Source: Pseudobutyrivibrio sp.
Lineage (GTDB): Bacteria > Bacillota > Clostridia > Lachnospirales > Lachnospiraceae
Reading direction: 5' to 3'
NCBI GenBank assembly: GCA_024684955.1
Contig: JAIKWH010000018.1
Span: 31,398 to 95,397 of the forward strand
DNA: 64,000 nucleotides
In this document: one piece after another, positions 10,179 to 19,490 of the stretch
How the letters are laid out: each line of letters starts with the position of its first letter
How positions within the stretch are numbered: the stretch's first letter is position 1
Position numbers and translations under genes: made by a program
The notes under the pieces: model-generated
Database searches by the model: none
Told to the model about the DNA's origin: nothing
What the model saw: only the letters and a program-made list of their open reading frames with translations

Positions 10179-11052
10179 TAATAATGTAGTCCATGGCTTT
10201 CAAGTTTCTCGTGTAGAGGAAGAGGGCCAAGAACTGATTATTGATTCCAATGCCAGGGCTAATGAGCTGATTGCTCTCCAGCAAAAGGCATACAAGGAGA
10301 GACTTTTAAAAGAAGAAAAGGAAAGACGTCTTGCAGAAATGGAAGAATCTGGGGCTGAAATCCCAGAGGGAATGACTGCAGATGAATTTTTGGGGCTGGC
10401 AGATTCCATTATGCAAGAGGAGGAAGTTGCCCCAGAGCCTAGCATAGACTACGTTGGTCAGGCCAGGGAGGAGGCAGATAGGATTATCGCCGATGCAAAT
10501 GCCTCTGCGGATGAAATATTATCTGCTGCCGAGACCAATGCCAATGCCCTTAAAACCATGGCTCAGCAGGATGGCCGCAATGAAGGCTACAATGAGGGGA
10601 CTCAGCGTGCTGCTATGGAATTGCAGACTGCCCAGCAGCAAATGCAAGAAGAGATTGCAAGGATGGAAGAGGACTTCCGCCAGAGACAACTCACCATGGA
10701 AAGAGACATTATTGAAATGTGTCTTCCTGTTTTTGAAAGGGTATTTGGTGCAGAATTAGAGGGTAAAAAAGATGTGCTTTACCATCTCCTTGACCATTGC
10801 ATCATGAAAATTGAGCGCACAGGCCAGATGCAGATAAAGGTCAGCGATGCTAATGCGGAATTTATAAAGGGTAAAAAAGAAGAAATACAAGGCAAGGTAG
10901 GCAGTGATGTAGGACTAGACATTATTGCAGACCCTCTGTTAAATGACAGTCAGTGCATCATCGAGACAGATGGTGGTATTTTTGATTGCAGTATAGATAC
11001 AGAATTAGATAATTTGATCAGAGAGATAAAAGCCCTTAGTTATAAAGAATAG
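10162..11052 (+). CDS. fliH: Flagellar assembly protein FliH (start ATG 10162, overlapping fliG end)
   Basis: Position between fliG and fliI; coiled-coil then FliH/V-ATPase-E-like C-term. Confidence 0.88.
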   Translation: MSSLSSNNVVHGFQVSRVEEEGQELIIDSNARANELIALQQKAYKERLLKEEKERRLAEMEESGAEIPEGMTADEFLGLADSIMQEEEVAPEPSIDYVGQAREEADRIIADANASADEILSAAETNANALKTMAQQDGRNEGYNEGTQRAAMELQTAQQQMQEEIARMEEDFRQRQLTMERDIIEMCLPVFERVFGAELEGKKDVLYHLLDHCIMKIERTGQMQIKVSDANAEFIKGKKEEIQGKVGSDVGLDIIADPLLNDSQCIIETDGGIFDCSIDTELDNLIREIKALSYKE

Positions 11053-11071
11053 GGTTTGATAGGAGGCAACT

Positions 11072-12382
11072 TTGGACCAGAGAGAATTGATGGAGCTTAC
11101 TGAGAAAGACTATTTCAAATCCCTTGGTAAAGTGGTTAAAGTTGTTGGACTTACAATTGAATCAGTGGGCCCTGAGGCCAAACTCCGCGATATGTGTGAG
11201 ATTATCGTTGGCGGCTCTCAGGAGAGAATAAAAGCAGAGGTTGTCGGATTTAAAGATAAACGTCTGCTTTTGATGCCTTATGAGAATGTCGAAGGAATCG
11301 GTGTGGGATGCATGGTGGAAAACACAGGACACCCCCTGGGTATTCCAGTTGGAGATGAACTGCTAGGACACCTGGTGGATGGCCTGGGCAGACCTTCCGA
11401 CGTAGAGGATTTGACTGAATTCGACAATATGATAGAGTATCCGGCTGAGGCCGATTCTCCAGACCCTATGAGCAGGGTTATTATAAAGGAGCCCCTGTCC
11501 CTGGGAGTTAAGGCTGTAGATGGACTTATCACAGTAGGCAAGGGACAGAGAATTGGAATATTTGCTGGGTCTGGTGTTGGTAAATCTACCCTTATGGGTA
11601 TGTTTGCCAGAAATACCAATGCCCAGATTAATGTCATCGCCCTCATTGGAGAGCGTGGTAGAGAGGTCCGAGAGTTTGTGGAAAACGACCTAGGCCCTGA
11701 GGGTATGGCCAGGTCTGTGGTTGTATGTGCCACCTCTGACAAGCCGGCCCTGATTAGAAAAAAGGCTGCCCTTACTGCAACAGCCATTGCAGAGTATTTT
11801 AGGGACCAAGGTAAGGATGTCCTGCTTATGATGGATTCTCTCACCCGTTTTTCTATGGCTCAAAGAGAGATTGGACTGGCATCTGGTGAGCCTCCTGTTA
11901 CAAGGGGCTATCCACCATCAGTTTATTCTGAGATGCCTCGACTTTTGGAGAGGGCAGGCAATTCTGCAGTGGGCTCTATCACAGGTCTTTATACAGTCCT
12001 AGTGGATGGAGACGACTTTAATGAGCCTATCACAGATACAGCCAGATCTATCCTAGATGGACATATAGTTCTTAACCGCAAATTGGCTCAGAGAAACCAT
12101 TATCCTGCCATTGATATTTTGCAGTCCATATCCAGAGTTATGTCCGCAGTGGCATCCCCTGAGCACAAGGCAGTTGCAGGCAAACTGAAAAATGTCCTTG
12201 CCACCTACCAGGAGGCGGAGGACCTGATCAATATAGGAGCCTACAAAAGCGGATCTAACAAAACTATTGATTACGCCATTAAAAAGATTGATGCAGTTAA
12301 TGAATTCCTCCTGCAGCCTACTGATACAAAATATGATTATGAGGAAATAATCCAGATGATGACGGACATATTCCCGGAGTAA
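11072..12382 (+). CDS. fliI: Flagellum-specific ATPase FliI
   Basis: GIFAGSGVGKSTLMGMFAR Walker A, LIGERGREVREF, DSLTRFSMAQREIGLASGEPP; TTG start. Confidence 0.97.
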   Translation: MDQRELMELTEKDYFKSLGKVVKVVGLTIESVGPEAKLRDMCEIIVGGSQERIKAEVVGFKDKRLLLMPYENVEGIGVGCMVENTGHPLGIPVGDELLGHLVDGLGRPSDVEDLTEFDNMIEYPAEADSPDPMSRVIIKEPLSLGVKAVDGLITVGKGQRIGIFAGSGVGKSTLMGMFARNTNAQINVIALIGERGREVREFVENDLGPEGMARSVVVCATSDKPALIRKKAALTATAIAEYFRDQGKDVLLMMDSLTRFSMAQREIGLASGEPPVTRGYPPSVYSEMPRLLERAGNSAVGSITGLYTVLVDGDDFNEPITDTARSILDGHIVLNRKLAQRNHYPAIDILQSISRVMSAVASPEHKAVAGKLKNVLATYQEAEDLINIGAYKSGSNKTIDYAIKKIDAVNEFLLQPTDTKYDYEEIIQMMTDIFPE

Positions 12383-12388
12383 TAATCT

Positions 12389-12844
12389 ATGGCAAAGTTT
12401 TCTTATAGGATGCAAAACATCCTGGATTTAAAAATGAAAATCGAGGACCAGGAAAAGGCCAATTTTGGTATGGCAACAGCCAGGTTTAACGAGGAGCAGC
12501 AAAAACTGAGGGATCTGATGGTGAGGCAGGCAGGGTACGAGCGCCAGTTAAAGGAATTATCCCTGGGGGATATTAATATCTCTGAGATTCGTACCTGCAA
12601 AAATGCTGTTAATTCCATGAAGGTGGCTGTGAGAGACCAAATGATAAATTTGTCCAAGGCTCAAAAGGCCATGGAAGTGGCCAGGAAAAGACTGAACACA
12701 GTCATGATGGAAAGAAAGATGCATGAGAAACTCAAGGAAAAGGCCTTTGCCCAATTCTTGGACGAACTGGATGCTGAAGAAAGAAAGATTACTGACGAAT
12801 TAGTTAGTTATACATATTATGCAAATGAAACCGAAGGAGAATAA
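12389..12844 (+). CDS. fliJ: Flagellar export protein FliJ
   Basis: Coiled-coil FSYRMQNILDLKMKIEDQEKANFGMA directly after fliI. Confidence 0.9.
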   Translation: MAKFSYRMQNILDLKMKIEDQEKANFGMATARFNEEQQKLRDLMVRQAGYERQLKELSLGDINISEIRTCKNAVNSMKVAVRDQMINLSKAQKAMEVARKRLNTVMMERKMHEKLKEKAFAQFLDELDAEERKITDELVSYTYYANETEGE

Positions 12845-12846
12845 TT

Positions 12847-13722
12847 ATGGCAGACGTAGAAGAGGTTGAGCACATATCTACATCTACTGGAGATGAGGAA
12901 GCAGCCACACTTGCTGCAAAAAATGCGGCTAAAGAAGCAAAGAAGGCAGCAAAAGAGGCTAAAAAAGAGGCAAAAAGAATAGCCAGGGAGAATATGCCCG
13001 AAGAGGAAAAACTAGGCGTAGTAGGGAAACTTATTATGGCCTTTGTTGTTTTGCTCATTATTGTAATCTGGCTTGCTATATTTGCTCTTCTTATAAAGAT
13101 GGACGTAGGTGGGTTTGGGTCTACTGTAATGTTCCCAATATTAAAAGATGTGCCTTATGTAAATCAAATACTTCCTGGCATCGAGGAGTACCAGCCAAAG
13201 GAGGAGGATACTAGATATCAATTCGCTACCATTGAGGAGGCTGTGGAAAGAATTAAAGAATTAGAGACTGAAGTTGAAGAGTTAAAGACTCAGACCTCTA
13301 CAAATTCTGACTACATAGCAGAACTGGAGGCAGCTGCTGCAGAACTGGCAGAATACAAGGCCAATGAGGCTGCTTTTGAAGAAGAAAAAAATAAATTTTA
13401 TGATGAGGTTGTTTTTTCTGATAAAGCACCCGATATAAAAGAATATAAGACTTACTATGAGTCTATAGATCCAGAATCTGCAGAGGCCATCTATAAACAG
13501 GTGGTCACACAGTTGCAAAAAGACCAGGAAATCGAGGATTATGTCAAGGCATATTCCAGCATGGACGCCAAGAATGCTGCAAAGATTTTTGACACCATGA
13601 CAGATGACTTAGATTTGGTTTGCCAGATTCTCTCCAATATGGATGCTAGTGCTAGGGCTGATATATTGGCAGAGATGGATGAAGTAAACGCAGCTGCAGT
13701 TACCCAGATGATGGAGCCATAG
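12847..13722 (+). CDS. MotE/YlxF-like membrane protein with MgtE-N-like C-terminal domain
   Basis: KEAKKAAKEAKKEAK basic stretch, one TM helix, coiled coil, AAKIFDTMTDDLDLVCQILSNMDASARADILAEMD. Confidence 0.78.
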   Translation: MADVEEVEHISTSTGDEEAATLAAKNAAKEAKKAAKEAKKEAKRIARENMPEEEKLGVVGKLIMAFVVLLIIVIWLAIFALLIKMDVGGFGSTVMFPILKDVPYVNQILPGIEEYQPKEEDTRYQFATIEEAVERIKELETEVEELKTQTSTNSDYIAELEAAAAELAEYKANEAAFEEEKNKFYDEVVFSDKAPDIKEYKTYYESIDPESAEAIYKQVVTQLQKDQEIEDYVKAYSSMDAKNAAKIFDTMTDDLDLVCQILSNMDASARADILAEMDEVNAAAVTQMMEP

Positions 13723-13759
13723 CAGGTATTCTTATAAATAAATAGGAAAGGAGGAAGGT

Positions 13760-15244
13760 ATGACTAGTAGTAATGTTACAAGTTTGCTACAAGGGGTCGG
13801 TGTATCTCAGGACATAAATGAATCCTTCAAACCTGCAAAGTCCAAAGATTTAAACTTTGAGGATATGCTTTCAAAAGCATCTGGGGCAAGGAATGATAAT
13901 CCTGTACCAAAGGCTGAAACATCTAATTCAGATACTGAATCATCTTCAGAAGTTAGTTTTAAGTCTTCCGACATTAACAAAACTGATTCTGCCACAGAAA
14001 CCACAGTAGATACTGACAAGGAAGAAATAGTAGAAAAGGTTGAAGAGTTTACTGATGCAGTTAAATCTGTTATCAAAGAAGAACTGGGTGTTGATGACAA
14101 GGCGATTGAAGTTGCCATGGAAAACTTAGGCCTTACAGCCATTGATCTTCTGAATCCTCAGAATTTGGCTCAACTTGTTCTTGCTCTATCCAATGAGACC
14201 GATTCTATTAATCTTGTACTTAGCGAAGATTTTAAAAATATCTTTGATGAAGTAATGGGACTTGCCAATGAAATTCTTAATCAGAATGGGATTGACCTAA
14301 ATTCATTAAAAGAATTCGCTTCTGGATTTTCTTTAATAGAAGGTTCTCAAGAGACAGGCAAAATTGATATTTCCCAGATGGAAATGGTTTCAGATGACAA
14401 GTCAGTTGAAATCCCTGTAGAAGAGATTGAGACAATTATTAAGAATCAAGATAATTCTGATGGAGAAAAACTTGTCAGTCCAGAAACGGCCTCAGGAGAA
14501 GAGGAAACTATTCCTATGGCAAATCCTAAGGAATCTACTGATAACCCTAAGGACATTACCCTGAATATTTCAAATGAAAGCCATATTCAAAAGACAAATC
14601 CTAAGGAGTCTTTTGAGGGAAATAGTGATGACATTCTCAAGAAAAATCCTTTTGATCTACCAAAGGATAATAATCCACTAGCTGGAACTGAGAATCAGCC
14701 AAATCCTATGAATCAATTTACTTTGACCTACTCAGCAGAGGAAGATGTAGTTATTCTGCCGGAGCAAAGACCAATTTCCAGCCAGGAAATCGTAGATCAG
14801 TTTATTGAACAGGCCAGAGTAATCAATATGGCAGATTCCACCACAATGGAAATCACCCTCAATCCAGAAGGACTTGGAAAGATTTTCATGCAGGTTGTTC
14901 AGCATGGCGACCAAATAGTAGCAAAACTATTTACAGAAAATGATGCTGTCAAGGCAGCACTAGAAAACCAGATGGCAACTCTTAGAACTGAATTGAATCA
15001 GTCATCAGAAAAGGTTACTTCAATCGAAGTCGCAGTTTCTACACATGAGTTTGAAAAGAATCTGGAAGAAGGTATGAATGATAGAAACAATCAGGATGCC
15101 AAAAAGGGTCAAGAAGAAAAGAAAAGACCTACAAGAATTGACCTGAATAATTTGGATTCCCTTTCAGGACTAATGTCTGACGAGGATATCCTTACAGCAC
15201 AAATTATGAAGGACAATGGAAACACCCTAAATTACCAGGTATAA
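13760..15244 (+). CDS. fliK: Flagellar hook-length control protein FliK
   Basis: C-terminal TTMEITLNPEGLGKIFMQVVQHGDQIVAKLFTENDAVKAALENQMATLRTEL Flg_hook domain. Confidence 0.92.
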   Translation: MTSSNVTSLLQGVGVSQDINESFKPAKSKDLNFEDMLSKASGARNDNPVPKAETSNSDTESSSEVSFKSSDINKTDSATETTVDTDKEEIVEKVEEFTDAVKSVIKEELGVDDKAIEVAMENLGLTAIDLLNPQNLAQLVLALSNETDSINLVLSEDFKNIFDEVMGLANEILNQNGIDLNSLKEFASGFSLIEGSQETGKIDISQMEMVSDDKSVEIPVEEIETIIKNQDNSDGEKLVSPETASGEEETIPMANPKESTDNPKDITLNISNESHIQKTNPKESFEGNSDDILKKNPFDLPKDNNPLAGTENQPNPMNQFTLTYSAEEDVVILPEQRPISSQEIVDQFIEQARVINMADSTTMEITLNPEGLGKIFMQVVQHGDQIVAKLFTENDAVKAALENQMATLRTELNQSSEKVTSIEVAVSTHEFEKNLEEGMNDRNNQDAKKGQEEKKRPTRIDLNNLDSLSGLMSDEDILTAQIMKDNGNTLNYQV

Positions 15245-15255
15245 AGGAGGAGACC

Positions 15256-15951
15256 ATGGCAAATCTTATAGGAAGTATTGTTGATGGAGCATATACCAAA
15301 ACTGAAGCTTCTAAAGCGGCCAGTGGCACCGGAAATACCACCTCTACATCAATGTCAGCGTCAAAGGCAAATTCTGGTTACGACCAGGATATGTTCTTAC
15401 AACTTCTGGTAGCTGAAATGCAATACCAAGACCCGCTAGAGCCTACTGACAATTCAAACTATGTCGCTCAACTTGCATCATTTACAACAATTGAAGCTAT
15501 TCAGGCTGTGCAGGCTGATATGCAGACAATCCAGGCTAATAGCCTTGTTGGCAAGTTTGTACTCATCAATGCCGACGATGGACAAGTATCTGGCAAGGTT
15601 GACTATGTAACAACTGATGATGATGGCAATCTGTTAGTATCAGTGGGAGAAAAGACCTACAAGTATGACTTGATTGATTCTGTTATAGATGAGACATATT
15701 ACAATGCAGCCTTGGTTTCGGGCACCTTTATGGATACCGTTGCCGGACTTCCTGCATTAGAGGAACTCAATCTATCGGATGAGAAAAAGATTGTAGAAGC
15801 AAGAGAACTCTATAACGCTATGGATTCTTATACAAAGGGCTTTGTAAATGGAGAGACCATGGACAAGTTGGTAGCCCTAGAAAAGAGACTTGCAGCCCTA
15901 AAGGCAGAGGATTCTTCTACCGATAATGATAGTGAGGAGAGTGGGGAGTAA
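15256..15951 (+). CDS. flgD: Flagellar hook capping protein FlgD with extra C-terminal helical domain
   Basis: DMFLQLLVAEMQYQDPLEPTDNSNYVAQLASFTTIEAIQ; extra LNLSDEKKIVEARELYNAMDSYTKGF... at C-term. Confidence 0.94.
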   Translation: MANLIGSIVDGAYTKTEASKAASGTGNTTSTSMSASKANSGYDQDMFLQLLVAEMQYQDPLEPTDNSNYVAQLASFTTIEAIQAVQADMQTIQANSLVGKFVLINADDGQVSGKVDYVTTDDDGNLLVSVGEKTYKYDLIDSVIDETYYNAALVSGTFMDTVAGLPALEELNLSDEKKIVEARELYNAMDSYTKGFVNGETMDKLVALEKRLAALKAEDSSTDNDSEESGE

Positions 15952-15981
15952 GATTTAGGCCTAAAGTTTTAGGAGGAGATT

Positions 15982-16383
15982 ATGAGCAATATAAATTTTA
16001 ATCCAAACTTCAACTCCATAGAAAAAGTTGCAGGCCAGTATCTTAACAATAATGGTGAGGCAAAGCCACTTGGTACTATTGATGGTAAAAGTTTTGAAGA
16101 TTTACTGAAACAGAAAATTGAATCTGGCTCAGAACTTAAATTTTCAAAGCATGCAACACAAAGACTTGATGATAGAAACATAGTTTTATCAGAGGACCAG
16201 TCTTTGAGACTAGAAGAGGGAGTTATGAAAGCCCAGTCAAAGGGCATTACAGATTCGCTTGTATTGGTTGACGAGCTTGCATTTATTGTAAATGTTCCTA
16301 ATCAGACAGTTGTTACAGCAATTGATCAAACAGAATCTGAGGATAATATTTTTACAAACATTGACGGTGCTGTCATAGTTTAG
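15982..16383 (+). CDS. Conserved flagellar operon protein (small protein between flgD and flgE)
   Basis: LKFSKHATQRLDDRNIVLSEDQSLRLEEGVMKAQSKGITDSLVLVDELAFIVNVPNQTVVTAID. Confidence 0.85.
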   Translation: MSNINFNPNFNSIEKVAGQYLNNNGEAKPLGTIDGKSFEDLLKQKIESGSELKFSKHATQRLDDRNIVLSEDQSLRLEEGVMKAQSKGITDSLVLVDELAFIVNVPNQTVVTAIDQTESEDNIFTNIDGAVIV

Positions 16384-16464
16384 CTGGACCTTCGGGAGGC
16401 TAATTGAATCGCTGACTGACAGATGCGATTTGGCAGACCAGCTCAAAGTTATATTTTGAGGAGG
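16382..16464 (+). promoter_or_regulatory. Putative structured 5' leader/intercistronic RNA before flgE
   Basis: Long-range AGCTGG/CCAGCT helix (16382-16387/16438-16443) enclosing CCT(TCGGG)AGG and AATCGC/GCGATT hairpins; alternative CTCAAA/TTTGAG hairpin next to the SD; spacer larger than most in the operon. Confidence 0.4.
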
Positions 16465-16473
16465 TCATTCATT

Positions 16474-18321
16474 ATGATGAGATCACTTTTCTCTGGTGTG
16501 GCAGGTCTTAAGACCCACCAGACAAAGATGGATGTTATTGGTAATAACATCTCCAACGTTAACACGGTTGCCTTCAAATCATCATCAACCACCTTTGCTG
16601 ATATTATGTATCAGACAACTTCACAGGCCAGTGGAGCCACTGAAACACGTGGTGGTACAAACGCCAAGCAGATAGGTCTTGGTGTTACTAATGGTGCAAC
16701 CAAAATTTCTATTACATCTTCGGGTGCAGCCCAGTCTACTGGTGATGCCCTTGATATCAGGCTTACTGATTCAAATTCTACAAACTTTTTTATCGTAAGT
16801 AACGGTACTGAAAATCTGTTTACAAGAGCCGGATCTTTCTACATTGATGGAAATGGAAACCTGGCTATGACAACAACAGGTTACCTTGTTCAGGGCTGGC
16901 AGTACGATGAGATCGAAGGTACTAGAACCATTAAAAAAGATACAGTATCTTCCCTTAGAGTAATGCAGGCTGCAAATATGCAGTCGCCTCCAGAATCTAC
17001 CACACAGGGTACATTCTCAGGCGTTCTTGACCAGAACGAGACCGCACTTACATCAACAGACGGATACATCCGTTCATTCACTTTTTATGACAATCTTGGC
17101 TATTCATATACAGCAAAATTCTCTCTTAAGACATTGAATGCTATGACTGGCCATTATTCAATTGAACTGGATGATGTGTTGGATGCAAACAATCATTCTA
17201 TATTAGATGATTACTACAACACCTATAACACAGCAAATTTTGATGCAGTAGATACTGACAATAACGGAGTCCTTTCTGACGCAGAAAAGGCTGCTGCCAA
17301 AGATGCTGCAATGAAGACTATTTTTAGCACAGACAATCCAGCAGTTAAGTACACTATTGATGAGAGCAATTATACAGTCAGCGAAGTTACAACCGCTATT
17401 ACTCTTGCCGATGATGTTACTTCAGTTGCTGAAATCACCAGCAATACTGGTGAGACAGATGAAAATAACAATGTAACTTATGCCACTTATTATATTGGCT
17501 CTGATGGCAATGTATACGAGGCATATGGCACTCAGTTAAATGAGTATCGAACAGTTAGCGCACCTACAATTTCTGATGTTGTAAAGGGACTGCCAAGTAA
17601 TGCTACAATAACAAGTATTGCAACATATGACGAGGACAACAAATACTTTGATATAACCTTAGATTATGTAGGCTCAGAGCTGGTATTTGATACCAAACTT
17701 GGTACTATCTACTCAGCAGGTGGAGACCTGGTAATTGGAACGGGAGATGGGGGAGACATTGTTTTTAATGCTTCTCTTCTTGGACCAAACGTTTCTCCTG
17801 TAGACCCTCAGGATAACACTACAGATGCTGACATCAACCGCGCCCTTTCAGATATCACCATTAATTTCAGCACAATGCTGAACTATGATAATGGTGGTAC
17901 ATCTACAGTAGTGGGAAAGAGGGGAGCCAGCGATGGAACAACTGGTGCAGGTAGAAAACTTGGTACTATGACAGGTGTTTCTATTCAGTCAAACGGTATG
18001 ATTTATGGTTCTTACTCAAATGGTTCTACACTTCTTTTAGGACAGATTGCAGTAGCACAGTTCTCCAATGCATCTGGTCTTGAGGAGATGGGTAACAACT
18101 GTTATCAGACAACACTGAACTCAGGTGAGTTTGATGGTATCGGTGTAGATATTTCCGCCGATGGTTCATCAATGGCTACTGGACAGCTTGAAATGTCCAA
18201 TGTAGACCTTTCTGCAGAATTTACCGACATGATTACAACCCAGAGAGGTTTCCAGGCCAACTCTAGAATTATCACTGTTTCAGATACTCTTCTTGAGGAA
18301 CTGATCAATCTTAAGAGATAA
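16474..18321 (+). CDS. flgE: Flagellar hook protein FlgE (track start 16423; SD-supported start 16474)
   Basis: MRSLFSGVAGLKTHQTKMDVIGNNISNVNTVAFKSSS; C-term LSAEFTDMITTQRGFQANSRIITVSDTLLEELINLKR. Confidence 0.97.
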   Translation: MMRSLFSGVAGLKTHQTKMDVIGNNISNVNTVAFKSSSTTFADIMYQTTSQASGATETRGGTNAKQIGLGVTNGATKISITSSGAAQSTGDALDIRLTDSNSTNFFIVSNGTENLFTRAGSFYIDGNGNLAMTTTGYLVQGWQYDEIEGTRTIKKDTVSSLRVMQAANMQSPPESTTQGTFSGVLDQNETALTSTDGYIRSFTFYDNLGYSYTAKFSLKTLNAMTGHYSIELDDVLDANNHSILDDYYNTYNTANFDAVDTDNNGVLSDAEKAAAKDAAMKTIFSTDNPAVKYTIDESNYTVSEVTTAITLADDVTSVAEITSNTGETDENNNVTYATYYIGSDGNVYEAYGTQLNEYRTVSAPTISDVVKGLPSNATITSIATYDEDNKYFDITLDYVGSELVFDTKLGTIYSAGGDLVIGTGDGGDIVFNASLLGPNVSPVDPQDNTTDADINRALSDITINFSTMLNYDNGGTSTVVGKRGASDGTTGAGRKLGTMTGVSIQSNGMIYGSYSNGSTLLLGQIAVAQFSNASGLEEMGNNCYQTTLNSGEFDGIGVDISADGSSMATGQLEMSNVDLSAEFTDMITTQRGFQANSRIITVSDTLLEELINLKR

Positions 18322-18350
18322 TTCTTACTATTAAAGTAATATTGTAATTA

Positions 18351-18386
18351 AAAGGTATGTTCTTCCGTTGAAGTCATACCTTTTTT
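18351..18386 (+). terminator. Terminator after flgE
   Basis: AAAGGTATG...CATACCTTTTTT 9-bp stem with T-run. Confidence 0.75.
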
Positions 18387-18683
18387 ACTTAAAGGAAATT
18401 CTAAGTGATATTTCCCTTTAAATTACTTGGATTTTAGGAATATACAATTACAAAATTAAATTGTGTGAAAAAATCCTAATTAAATGTGTAAAAATCGTGA
18501 ACAGATTACAAGATATTGTGGGTTGAACATAAAATATACACAATAAAATGCGACTAAATTGCCTATAAACCATAGACAATAATATACAAATCTAGTAAAA
18601 TAATCACAAAGTGTATGAGTGGGTAATAGTATACATTTGATATCATTTTTCACATAATTCATTGACGGGAAGGTGAGATAGCT

Positions 18684-19490
18684 TTGGATATAGCTACATT
18701 AGCGGGAATCGTTGCTGGCTTGGTAATGGTACTATTTGGTATCGTTTCTTCCGGTGGCGTAGCAGCCTTAGGAAACTTCATAGATGTTCCATCTGTAATT
18801 ATTACCATCGGAGGTTCGCTTACCTCAGTACTCTCCATGAATAAGATAAAAGATTTCACGGGAGCCTTTGGAGGTTTTGGCCTTGCTATTAAGGAGCCTT
18901 CTGTTGGAAATCCGGCAGATGCTATTACTCAGATTATTAATTTGGCAAACATTTCAAGAAAGGAAGGTATCCTTGCTCTTGAGGAGGCAGCCAATGGCAT
19001 TGATGACGAGTTCTTGAAAAAGGGCGTCAACCTAGTTGTAGATGGTACTGACCCAGAGCTTGTTAGGGCTATTCTCGAGACAGATCTTGACTGTTTGCAG
19101 GACAGACATCAGGTTAAAATCAAATTCTTCTCTGACTGGGCCGCTATGGGTCCTGCCTGGGGTATGATTGGTACACTGGTTGGTCTGGTAAACATGTTAA
19201 AAAACCTTACTGATTCATCTACAATCGGACCTAATATGGCGGTTGCCTTGCTGACAACACTGTACGGTTCTCTGATTGCCAACTGGATTGCCACTCCTAT
19301 CGCTACAAAACTGGGAGTTAATGATGCTCAGGAGGTTGTTGTTAAAAGCATTATTCTCGAGGGCCTTCTTTCAATACAGGCCGGCGAGAATCCTAGAGTT
19401 ATAGAGGAAAAACTTAAATCATTCTTGGCACCTTCGGCTAGAAATAGCATTTCAGAAGGCGGCGAAGCTGCTGCAGGAGGTGAGGGTTAA
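18684..19490 (+). CDS. motA: Flagellar motor stator protein MotA
   Basis: IATLAGIVAGLVMVLFGI, GPAWGMIGTLVGLVNMLKNL; TTG start. Confidence 0.96.
   Translation: MDIATLAGIVAGLVMVLFGIVSSGGVAALGNFIDVPSVIITIGGSLTSVLSMNKIKDFTGAFGGFGLAIKEPSVGNPADAITQIINLANISRKEGILALEEAANGIDDEFLKKGVNLVVDGTDPELVRAILETDLDCLQDRHQVKIKFFSDWAAMGPAWGMIGTLVGLVNMLKNLTDSSTIGPNMAVALLTTLYGSLIANWIATPIATKLGVNDAQEVVVKSIILEGLLSIQAGENPRVIEEKLKSFLAPSARNSISEGGEAAAGGEG

Noticed and set aside
11278-11844. 188-aa minus-strand ORF
   Set aside because: Antisense shadow of fliI; no recognisable domain, Ser/Pro/Arg-rich composition typical of out-of-frame translation, no SD context argued.
13540-13720. MgtE-like domain suggesting a Mg2+ transporter
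   Set aside because: Only the intracellular N-domain-like segment on a single-TM coiled-coil protein next to fliJ; MotE/YlxF-like flagellar protein fits better.
14515-14710. Recurring NPKES/NPKD/NPF motifs in FliK
   Set aside because: Degenerate short repeats in the expected low-complexity linker of FliK; no further structure seen.
16423-16473. Track start of FlgE at 16423
   Set aside because: SD GAGGAGG (16458-16464) and the conserved MRSLFSGVAGLK start support 16474/16477; upstream part falls in the structured leader.
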